From assembly GCA_018657165.1 (NCBI GenBank), contig JABHXS010000136.1, forward strand, positions 1 to 5,216: DNA of 5,216 bases. Direction: 5' to 3'. The notes beneath the pieces are model-generated. The model worked only from the letters and a program-made list of their open reading frames with translations. It was not told where the DNA came from and did not search any database. Origin of the DNA: Nitrosomonadales bacterium (GTDB lineage: Bacteria; Pseudomonadota; Gammaproteobacteria; Burkholderiales; Methylophilaceae). Each line of letters starts with the position of its first letter. Position 1 is the stretch's first letter. Shown here one piece after another: positions 1-5,216 of the stretch. Made by a program: the position numbers and the translations under genes.

Positions 1-3
1 CTA

Positions 4-7
4 TCCT
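4..7 (-). promoter_or_regulatory. Probable ribosome binding site of the next gene (pqqC expected)
   Basis: Directly after the pqqB TAA stop, the minus strand reads AGGATAG up to the window edge. AGGA is a good Shine-Dalgarno core, so a start codon probably lies within the next few bases outside the window. pqqC usually follows pqqB, so it is the expected product, but none of that gene is visible here. Confidence 0.5.
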
Positions 8-922
8 TTATAAAATTATATCCATTCCATCAAAAGAAACTTCGATTCCATTTTCCTCAAGAAGTTTCCGCTCATCAGAATCTTCTCTTAAAATTGGATT
101 TGTATTATTGATATGAATCAAAATTTTTCTTGGCTTCTCAAGTGCACTAAGTATTTCCATAATTCCACCTTTGCTCGATTGATCTAAATGTCCCATTTCA
201 CTGGCTTTTTTATTATTTATTCCATGTCTAGACATCTCATCATCTGTCCAAACAGTTCCATCAATAAGCACGACGTCAGCATTTTTCATGTAATCCAAAA
301 CATGATCTTCAATCACGCCAAGCCCCGGCGCATAAAAAAGATTTTTTCCTTTTTTTGTGTCCTCAATCTTATATCCAACATTATCTCCTGGAACTGTATT
401 GTGTCTATGTGGTGAAAATGGTGGTGCCTCGCTCTTCAATGGTACAGCTGTAAATATGAGGTCATCTGCCTTAGGGATTATATAAGATGTTTGATCAGTT
501 GACACCTCATGCCAATTAATCCCTCTAAAATGCTCTAAAATATTAAATATAGGATAGCCCGTTGTCATGTCTTCATAAACTGCTTTAGTGCAATATATAT
601 CCCAAGGTTTATCATGCTCCCTTAAAATTAAAAGGCCCGTTGTATGGTCAATTTGAGCATCAGTGATAACAATAGAAGCTATACCTGTATCCCTAATTTT
701 TCTTGCAGGCTGGAGTGGGGGGAATGATTCAATTTGTGCTCTAATGTCTGGAGAGGCATTAAATAAAATCCAATCCTCACCGTTCGAACTTACTGTGATT
801 GATGATTGATTTCTTGCCACTAAATTTGGATTTTTCTTTCTCAAGCCAGCACAATTTTCACAATTACAATTCCATTGCGGAAAACCACCGCCTGCTCCTG
901 AACCTAAAACACGAATATGCAT
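8..922 (-). CDS. pqqB: PqqB, pyrroloquinoline quinone biosynthesis protein B (metallo-beta-lactamase fold)
   Basis: A 304-residue cytoplasmic protein, the usual length for PqqB, with no signal peptide. It opens with the family's MHIRVLGSGAGGGFPQWNC signature, and the CNCxxC cysteines (C19, C21, C24) form the expected structural zinc site. The metallo-beta-lactamase metal loop appears in its PqqB form, TDAQIDH (residues 87-93), in place of HxHxDH. Further family blocks are SPHRHNTVPGDN (170-181), YAPGLG (197-202), DGTVWTDDEM (221-230), MGHL (243-246) and HINNTNP (270-276). PqqB is needed for PQQ synthesis and is reported in the literature to hydroxylate the tyrosine ring of the Glu-Tyr intermediate derived from PqqA; its older proposed role was PQQ export. 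The ATG at 922 is chosen because GGAAG lies just upstream and the conserved N-terminus starts there. It is probably the first gene of a pqqBC(DE) unit separated from the aromatic operon by a terminator. Identity is very secure; the exact reaction is family knowledge. Confidence 0.97.
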   Translation of the reverse strand: MHIRVLGSGAGGGFPQWNCNCENCAGLRKKNPNLVARNQSSITVSSNGEDWILFNASPDIRAQIESFPPLQPARKIRDTGIASIVITDAQIDHTTGLLILREHDKPWDIYCTKAVYEDMTTGYPIFNILEHFRGINWHEVSTDQTSYIIPKADDLIFTAVPLKSEAPPFSPHRHNTVPGDNVGYKIEDTKKGKNLFYAPGLGVIEDHVLDYMKNADVVLIDGTVWTDDEMSRHGINNKKASEMGHLDQSSKGGIMEILSALEKPRKILIHINNTNPILREDSDERKLLEENGIEVSFDGMDIIL

Positions 923-925
923 AAA

Positions 926-930
926 CTTCC
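926..930 (-). promoter_or_regulatory. Ribosome binding site of pqqB
   Basis: The minus strand reads GGAAG followed by TTT and the ATG at 922. The spacing is short but the GGA core lies 5 nt from the start codon. This site supports the chosen start of pqqB. Confidence 0.6.
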
Positions 931-998
931 GATCTTAAGATTTTAATTAGAAGTGAATGATGAATGAGAATTTAATTAACAGACAGGGGAAAATATCT
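927..998 (-). other. Spacer ahead of pqqB, presumed promoter region
   Basis: This AT-rich spacer lies between the terminator of the DAHP synthase gene and pqqB, so it should hold the pqqB promoter. The best -10 match on the minus strand is TAAAAT at 940-945. The only passable -35 (TTCTCA at 965-970) lies 19 bp away, which is too far for a good sigma-70 promoter, so I do not call the promoter firmly. Other structure seen: a perfect tandem 7-bp repeat (TCATTCA twice, 954-967), two copies of TAATTAAA (942-949 and 971-978) 29 bp apart, and a 10-bp palindrome ATCTTAAGAT (932-941) beside the ribosome binding site. On the coding strand there is no ATG in this spacer, so it cannot encode a PqqA peptide starting with ATG. 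Confidence 0.35.
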
Positions 999-1025
999 AA
1001 AAAAAACTCATGGATTTCATGAGTT
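999..1025 (-). terminator. Rho-independent terminator of the serC-pheA-hisC-aroF operon
   Basis: On the minus strand a perfect 8-bp inverted repeat, AACTCATG and CATGAGTT, flanks a 5-nt loop (AAATC) and runs straight into a T tract; with the stem's last two Ts this makes eight Ts (999-1006). The stem has only three G-C pairs, but the long U tract makes a typical intrinsic terminator for an AT-rich genome. The stem starts inside the TAA stop codon of the DAHP synthase gene. There is no matching T tract on the other side, so it should work only for leftward transcription. Confidence 0.85.
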
Positions 1026-2046
1026 ACTTAGATATATCTCTACCTAAAATAGTAGCAATAGCAGTAAGCTCATTCATTAATTTTTTTAATTCTGTCGGAG
1101 TTATAGCTTGATCAGCATCACACCATGCTTCACTTGGTGTGGGATGCATCTCAACAAGCAAGCCATCAGCGCCAGCAGCAATTCCCGCTCTTGATAAAGC
1201 CGCAACCATCCAAGCCTTCCCACCCGCATGAGATGGGTCAATAATTACAGGAAGGTGAGTTTCTTTTTTTAACACTGGGATAGCAGTGACATCGAGTACA
1301 TTTCTATAGTATGTTTCAAAGGTTCTTATTCCTCTCTCACAAAATATGATGTTGTGATTACCTCCTGAAGCAATGTATTCAGCAGCCATTAACCATTCGG
1401 AAATTGTAGCTGACATTCCTCTTTTAAGAATGACGGGTACCTTTAATCTTCCAACCTCACGTAATAATTCAAAATTTTGCATACTTCGGGTGCCAATCTG
1501 AATAACGTCAACCTTTTGTTCCAAAAATTTATCCAAGTGTCTAACATCTAAAAGCTCTGTGACAATAGGTAGTCCTTCATTATCTGCAGCCTTTCTGAAC
1601 ATTTCTAACCCATCAAAACCAACCCCCTGAAAACTATAAGGGCTAGTTCTAGGCTTAAATGCCCCACCTCGCATAATTTTAACTCCCGCAGCCTTAACTG
1701 CCTCTGCAGAATTTTTCATTTGATCAGGTGTCTCTACAGAACAAGGGCCTGAAATAACTTGTATATTTTTTCCACCAATTGGATGACCATTAATATCAAT
1801 TACGGAATCTTCTGGGTGCCACTCCCTCGCTACTATCTTGTATGGCTTTACAATTCTTAAGGCTTGCTCAACACCAGGCAGATTATCAAGGAGCTTAGGG
1901 TCTAAAAGTCTCTCATCACCAACCGCACCAATGACAGTTTTTTCTGTCCCTTTGGAAATGCTAGCATCCAAACCCTTCTCTTTTATTCTAGAGACAACGA
2001 AATTAATTTGTTCTTCCGTTGCTGAATTGTTCATTACAATAATCAT
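1024..2046 (-). CDS. aroF: 3-deoxy-7-phosphoheptulonate (DAHP) synthase, type I-beta with N-terminal regulatory domain
   Basis: A 340-residue cytoplasmic enzyme that condenses phosphoenolpyruvate and erythrose 4-phosphate into DAHP, the first step of the shikimate pathway. Its layout matches the Thermotoga maritima enzyme (338 residues from memory): a ferredoxin-like regulatory domain at about 1-70 (MIIVM start, SKGTEKTVIGAVGD), then a (beta/alpha)8 barrel from about 75. The four metal ligands of that family are present: C102 (in SGPCSVE), H273 (in DPSHAGG), E299 (in VEMHP) and D310. Substrate-binding blocks KPRTSPYSFQG (131-141), ILKRG (206-210) and CERGIRTFE (236-244) are intact. In related enzymes the extra domain mediates feedback inhibition by tyrosine and phenylalanine; that is inferred here. 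The first ATG is preferred over the one at codon 5 because the extra residues match the family's first beta strand and AGGA lies 5 nt upstream. It begins 10 nt after hisC and ends in a terminator. Its GC looks higher than that of its operon partners. The symbol is conventional; aroG is also used for this family. Confidence 0.95.
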   Translation of the reverse strand: MIIVMNNSATEEQINFVVSRIKEKGLDASISKGTEKTVIGAVGDERLLDPKLLDNLPGVEQALRIVKPYKIVAREWHPEDSVIDINGHPIGGKNIQVISGPCSVETPDQMKNSAEAVKAAGVKIMRGGAFKPRTSPYSFQGVGFDGLEMFRKAADNEGLPIVTELLDVRHLDKFLEQKVDVIQIGTRSMQNFELLREVGRLKVPVILKRGMSATISEWLMAAEYIASGGNHNIIFCERGIRTFETYYRNVLDVTAIPVLKKETHLPVIIDPSHAGGKAWMVAALSRAGIAAGADGLLVEMHPTPSEAWCDADQAITPTELKKLMNELTAIATILGRDISK

Positions 2047-2050
2047 AAAA

Positions 2051-2055
2051 TTCCT
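2051..2055 (-). promoter_or_regulatory. Ribosome binding site of the DAHP synthase gene
   Basis: The minus strand reads AGGAA, then TTTT, then ATG at 2046. It lies in the 10-nt gap after the hisC TGA stop. It is the only clear Shine-Dalgarno site among the three internal starts of this operon and decides the start at codon 1 rather than codon 5. Confidence 0.7.
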
Positions 2056-2056
2056 A

Positions 2057-3157
2057 TCACTTAAAACTTCTTATGTGTTTAATAAAAGCATCATTTTCAT
2101 TTCTGAGACCTATACTAACCCTCAAGAAGGAGGGTAGCTCATAGTTACTAATAGGCCTAACTATAATACCGTTTTTCAATAAATGCTGATAATACATCAT
2201 TGATTTGCTTTCGTCTTCTAAATTAAAACTTATAAAATTACCATAGGAGGGTATAAATTGAATTTTTTGCTCCCTAAAAACCTGTTCTAACTGCTTCTTT
2301 CCTTCATCATTCATCGAGCGACTTTTTTTTATAAACTCATCGTCTCTAAGTGATTCAATAGCAGCAACTTGGGCAATATAATTAACATTAAAAGGCTGCC
2401 TAACCCTATTTATTAGATTTATTAATCTCTCATCGCCTACCCCGTAACCAATCCTTAAACCCGCTAAGCCATGTGCCTTAGAAAAACTTCGGGATATCAT
2501 CAGGTTTTTATATTCTGAGAGCCAATTAAATGCCTGTGATTTACAATCATCGCTTAAATATTCATCATAGGCTTCATCAAGAACAACCAAAATATTTTTA
2601 GGTACTTTAGATAAAAAATTTAATAGCTTAGATTTTTCTATTAAATTTCCGGTTGGATTATTTGGGTTAGCTATAAAAATTAATTTTGTTTTTTTTGAAA
2701 TGAGCTTTAGAAACTCATTTAGGTTGTGACCAAAATTGTCTTCGGGAATTGCCTTTTTACCGACAGCACCAATTGCTTTAGTTACAATCTCATAGACAGC
2801 AAAAGCATGTTTTGAGTAAATTACCTCATCTCCAGGTGATAATACTGTCCTTGCGGCAAGCTCCAAAATGTCATTTGATCCGTTTCCCAAAATAATTTGT
2901 TCTGGTTTTAATGAAAACTTTTTGCTAATAGCTAACTTTAAATAGTAGCCATTACCATCTGGATATCTATGAATTTCATTAACACTTGCATCTATGACAG
3001 ATTTAACTTTTGGGCTGACACCAAGAGGATTTTCGTTTGAGGCTAACTTTACAATTTTTCCAGCAGGTATTCCAAGCTCTCTTGAAACTTCCTTTATCGG
3101 TCTCCCGCCTTGGTATGGCTCCAATTCGGAAATATATTTTGGAGTTGTTATAGCCAT
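2057..3157 (-). CDS. hisC: Histidinol-phosphate / aromatic aminotransferase (HisC family, PLP fold type I)
   Basis: A 366-residue aminotransferase of normal HisC length. Visible landmarks in order: LASNENPLG (38-46), RYPDGNGYYLK (64-74), GNGSNDILEL (91-100), NPNNPTG (164-170), LDEAYDEY (193-200) with the PLP-contacting D194 and Y197, SRSFSKAHGLAGLRIGYG (222-239) with the Schiff-base lysine K227 and the phosphate-binding R235, and LRVSIG (345-350) with the substrate-binding R346. The family moves an amino group from glutamate to imidazole-acetol phosphate in histidine synthesis; some members also act on phenylpyruvate and 4-hydroxyphenylpyruvate. Its place right after pheA suggests it makes phenylalanine here, with or without a histidine role; sequence alone cannot settle this. 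The ATG at 3157 is 13 nt after the pheA stop. The gap is AT only apart from one C and has no Shine-Dalgarno site, so translation may depend on ribosomes leaving pheA. Confidence 0.95.
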   Translation of the reverse strand: MAITTPKYISELEPYQGGRPIKEVSRELGIPAGKIVKLASNENPLGVSPKVKSVIDASVNEIHRYPDGNGYYLKLAISKKFSLKPEQIILGNGSNDILELAARTVLSPGDEVIYSKHAFAVYEIVTKAIGAVGKKAIPEDNFGHNLNEFLKLISKKTKLIFIANPNNPTGNLIEKSKLLNFLSKVPKNILVVLDEAYDEYLSDDCKSQAFNWLSEYKNLMISRSFSKAHGLAGLRIGYGVGDERLINLINRVRQPFNVNYIAQVAAIESLRDDEFIKKSRSMNDEGKKQLEQVFREQKIQFIPSYGNFISFNLEDESKSMMYYQHLLKNGIIVRPISNYELPSFLRVSIGLRNENDAFIKHIRSFK

Positions 3158-3170
3158 AAATTAGTAAAAT

Positions 3171-4232
3171 TTAATTTTTTGGATAAGACCCTAAAAACTT
3201 CATAAATGAAGATTTTTTTTCTAAGTCTGCTAAAGATAATTTAACCTTAGGATTATTTTTATGTCCCTCAACATCAATAAAAAAAACATATTCCCACATA
3301 CCAATTTTTGAAGGTCTAGATTCTAATTTCGTTAAACTAACTCGCCTTGAAGCAAAGGGTTGAATTAAATCAACAATAGCACCAGGCTTATTTTTGGTTG
3401 TAACCACAATAGATGTCTTATCATTCCCTGATGGTGCAATCTCTTGGTCAGATAAAATTAAAAATCTTGTGGTATTGTTTGGCTCATCTTCTATATGACT
3501 CTGTAAAATATTAAGTTTAAAAATACTTGCTGCTCTTTCGCTTGCAATTGCTGCAGAATGTTTTTCCTTTGATGCGATTTTAGCCCCTTCAGCATTGCTC
3601 AAGACAGTTATTTTTTCTGCATTAGGTAAATTATTAGCGACCCAGTCATGGCACTGGGCTAAGGATTGCCCATGTGCATAAATACTTTTTATCTTCTTTA
3701 AATCTTTAGATTTTGAAATTAAGCAATGATGAATAGGTAAGGTAATTTCTCCACAAATTTTTAAATCTTTCATTAATAACAAATCAAGTGTTCGACTAAT
3801 ACCTCCCTCAGTTGAATTTTCAATAGGAACTACTCCATAATGCACCTTAGATGATTGAACATTATTAAATACCTCATCAATACTATTGGTTGGTATAGAC
3901 TTAACATTCTCTCCAAAATGCTTGATTGTTGCTTCTTCACTAAATGTGCCTGATGGCCCCAAAAAAGAAATGGTTAATTTTTTTTCTAAAGCTCTACAAT
4001 TAGAAATGATTGATTTATAGATATTTGTGACGCTATCATTTGAAAGAGGACCTTTGTTTTCTTTGATCAACTTTGATATGACTTGCGCTTCCCTTTCTGG
4101 CTTATATACAATGCCATCATCTTTTAGGAGCCCTATTTCTTTGGCATACATCCCCCTATTAGATATGAGCTCTAAAAGCCTTTTATCTATCTCATCAATG
4201 TTTTTTCTCAATTTATCTATTTTTTTTGTCAT
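3171..4232 (-). CDS. pheA: Bifunctional chorismate mutase / prephenate dehydratase (P-protein)
   Basis: A 353-residue cytoplasmic enzyme converting chorismate to prephenate and then to phenylpyruvate, the committed route to phenylalanine. Three domains are visible. The AroQ-type chorismate mutase spans about 1-85, with R9, R26, K37, R47-E48 and the CRALE end (79-83) in the active-site pattern. The prephenate dehydratase spans about 87-265, with SFLGPSGTFSEEA (89-101), VVPIENSTEGG (134-144) and the catalytic NNTTRF block (252-257, T255-R256-F257). The C-terminal ACT domain spans about 273-350, with PGAIVDL (283-289) and LESRPSK (303-309), the counterparts of the GALV and ESRP phenylalanine-binding motifs, so feedback inhibition by phenylalanine is expected. 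Length and domain order are normal. Its ATG overlaps the serC stop (ATGA) and has no Shine-Dalgarno site. An 8-A run covers codons 2-5; gaining or losing one A there meets a stop codon almost at once. Confidence 0.97.
   Translation of the reverse strand: MTKKIDKLRKNIDEIDKRLLELISNRGMYAKEIGLLKDDGIVYKPEREAQVISKLIKENKGPLSNDSVTNIYKSIISNCRALEKKLTISFLGPSGTFSEEATIKHFGENVKSIPTNSIDEVFNNVQSSKVHYGVVPIENSTEGGISRTLDLLLMKDLKICGEITLPIHHCLISKSKDLKKIKSIYAHGQSLAQCHDWVANNLPNAEKITVLSNAEGAKIASKEKHSAAIASERAASIFKLNILQSHIEDEPNNTTRFLILSDQEIAPSGNDKTSIVVTTKNKPGAIVDLIQPFASRRVSLTKLESRPSKIGMWEYVFFIDVEGHKNNPKVKLSLADLEKKSSFMKFLGSYPKN
4229..4232 (-). other. serC-pheA stop/start overlap (ATGA)
   Basis: The ATG of pheA (4230-4232) and the TGA of serC (4229-4231) share two bases. 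The sequence upstream of this ATG is A/T-rich with no purine-rich GG core, so pheA is most likely translated by ribosomes that finish serC and restart. This ties the amounts of the two enzymes together. Confidence 0.85.
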
Positions 4233-5216
4233 GCGTTATTTTTTTTAAAATATTTCATAAACTCAACTAAACATTCTACTCCATCAAATGGCATAGCGTT
4301 ATACAAAGAAGCTCTTAAACCCCCAACCAACCTGTGACCTTTTAGTGCATAAAGCCCCTCATTTTCAGCTTTTTCAACAAAACTTTTTGTTAAATCATTA
4401 TTAGCCAACCTAAATGGTACATTCATTCTAGATCTATATTTACTATCAATATCATTAATGTAAAACTCATTTTCGTCAATGAAGTCGTATAAATACTTTG
4501 ATTTTTTAATATTTAATCTTTCTATTTTTTTTAAGCCTCCCTCGTTTAAAAGCCACTCAAAAACTAAGCCCGCCATATAGATACTAAATGTAGAGGGAGT
4601 ATTAATCATTGAGTTATTCTCTGATTGAATTTTCCAATTTAATGTAGTGGGAGTTTTTTTATCAGCAAATAAAAGCAAATCTTCCCTAACTATCACAATA
4701 GTCAAACCAGAGGGTCCGATATTTTTTTGAGCTCCAGCATAGATCACACCATAATCATCAATATTCATGGGCCTTGATAGAATCGTTGAAGACATATCAC
4801 ATACGATAGGCACCTTAGGCATCCTGAATGAATCTAAATACTCAACCCCATGAATAGTTTCATTTTGACAAAAATGAACATACGCATCTTTTTGATCAAA
4901 ATTCCAAGATTCAAAACTAGGTGGCTTTTCAAAAGCACTTGATTCTGATGATGCTGATAATTTTATAGAGCCAAATGGTTGCGCATCTCTATATGAGCGA
5001 TTTGACCAATACCCAGAAACAACATAGCTTGCTGATCCATTATTCAACAAATTCATAGGTACCATAAAGTTTTGAGTGATAGCTCCGCCTTGTAAAAAAA
5101 GTACCTTATATTTGTTTGGTATATTAAGTAAGGCTCTTAAATTTTTCTCTGCTTTTTCAACAATCGGAAGGTACTCTTTACTTCTATGAGACATTTCCAT
5201 GACAGAAATGCCTGTC
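4229..5216 (-). CDS. serC: Phosphoserine aminotransferase, 5'-truncated by the window edge
   Basis: PLP enzyme that converts 3-phosphohydroxypyruvate to phosphoserine and also serves pyridoxal phosphate synthesis. The reading frame stays open to the window edge: upstream of the Met codon at 5198-5200 the codons read TGISV, which matches the family's TS/GMSVMEMSHR block. That Met is therefore internal, and roughly 30 N-terminal residues compared with the E. coli protein lie outside. Numbering from that Met: MEMSHRSKE (1-9), LQGGAITQN (36-44), GYW (63-65), DMSSTILSRP (135-144), YAGAQKNIGPSG (154-165) with the PLP lysine K159, INTPSTF (199-205), SRMNVPF (257-263), KGHRLVGGLRASLYNAMP (287-304) with the substrate-phosphate residues H289, R290 and R296. 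All key residues seen are intact. The GGAxxxN form of the PLP loop resembles betaproteobacterial SerC. It is the most upstream gene visible of the operon; the operon promoter must lie outside the window. Confidence 0.96.
   Translation of the reverse strand, partial: TGISVMEMSHRSKEYLPIVEKAEKNLRALLNIPNKYKVLFLQGGAITQNFMVPMNLLNNGSASYVVSGYWSNRSYRDAQPFGSIKLSASSESSAFEKPPSFESWNFDQKDAYVHFCQNETIHGVEYLDSFRMPKVPIVCDMSSTILSRPMNIDDYGVIYAGAQKNIGPSGLTIVIVREDLLLFADKKTPTTLNWKIQSENNSMINTPSTFSIYMAGLVFEWLLNEGGLKKIERLNIKKSKYLYDFIDENEFYINDIDSKYRSRMNVPFRLANNDLTKSFVEKAENEGLYALKGHRLVGGLRASLYNAMPFDGVECLVEFMKYFKKNNA

Noticed and set aside
188..415. A 75-codon open frame on the plus strand inside pqqB.
   Set aside because: It lies wholly antisense to a well-conserved gene, has no ribosome binding site of note and resembles no family I know.
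940..970. A sigma-70 promoter for pqqB (TTCTCA and TAAAAT).
   Set aside because: The -10 is good but the -35 matches poorly and the 19-bp spacing is too long, so I describe it only as part of the presumed promoter region.
957..1022. A 21-residue ORF on the plus strand between the two transcription units, close to PqqA in length.
   Set aside because: It has no tyrosine and so lacks the E-x3-Y motif required of PqqA. It runs against all neighbouring genes, has no good ribosome binding site and reads through the terminator hairpin. It is most likely chance.
2032..2034. Alternative start of the DAHP synthase at codon 5.
   Set aside because: The first five residues match the first beta strand of the family and the AGGA site is correctly spaced only for the first ATG.
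1838..2137. A 99-codon open frame on the plus strand across the hisC-DAHP synthase junction.
   Set aside because: It is antisense to two conserved genes including their ribosome binding site; the composition follows from the opposite strand.
4027..4248. A 73-codon plus-strand frame antisense to the start of pheA, hydrophobic in part.
   Set aside because: The hydrophobic look comes from reading lysine-rich AAA codons backwards as phenylalanine TTT; there is no independent sign of a gene.
4229..5200. Starting serC at the Met codon at 5198-5200.
   Set aside because: The frame is open to the window edge and the upstream codons TGISV match the conserved SerC block, so this Met is internal and the gene is partial.

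Overview
The window is a compact, AT-rich stretch of bacterial chromosome with every gene on the minus strand, so transcription runs from high to low coordinates. It holds five protein genes. In transcription order they are serC (5' end cut off by the window edge), pheA, hisC, a type I-beta DAHP synthase (aroF-like) and, after a terminator, pqqB. I see no tRNA, rRNA, insertion sequence, CRISPR array or phage gene.

Region 999-5216 looks like one biosynthetic operon. serC and pheA overlap by 4 nt (ATGA), pheA and hisC are 13 nt apart, and hisC and the DAHP synthase are 10 nt apart. A rho-independent terminator whose stem begins inside the DAHP synthase stop codon closes it. The products cover entry into the shikimate pathway (DAHP synthase), chorismate to phenylpyruvate (bifunctional chorismate mutase-prephenate dehydratase), an imidazole/aromatic-type aminotransferase that could make phenylalanine and also serves histidine synthesis, and the phosphoserine aminotransferase of serine and pyridoxal phosphate synthesis.

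Region 1-998 belongs to a second unit: a 76-nt spacer after the terminator, then pqqB, then a Shine-Dalgarno-like AGGA right after the pqqB stop. That AGGA suggests the next gene, by family precedent pqqC, starts just outside the window. No pqqA is visible ahead of pqqB.

The likely source is a small-genome, AT-rich proteobacterium. The serC-pheA-hisC order and the wording of SerC (QGGA motif followed by a VPMNLL-type stretch) fit Betaproteobacteria. Together with PQQ synthesis, which supplies the cofactor of methanol dehydrogenases, this makes a marine or freshwater methylotroph of the Methylophilales (OM43/LD28-like) a reasonable guess. That assignment is inference from gene order and composition, not proof.

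This is mostly ordinary core metabolism and I found no convincing undescribed system. The points worth a second look are the DAHP synthase sitting at the operon end where tyrA/aroA is often found, the missing pqqA, the lack of Shine-Dalgarno sites before pheA and hisC, the repeated 8-A runs in coding sequence, and the higher GC of the DAHP synthase gene.
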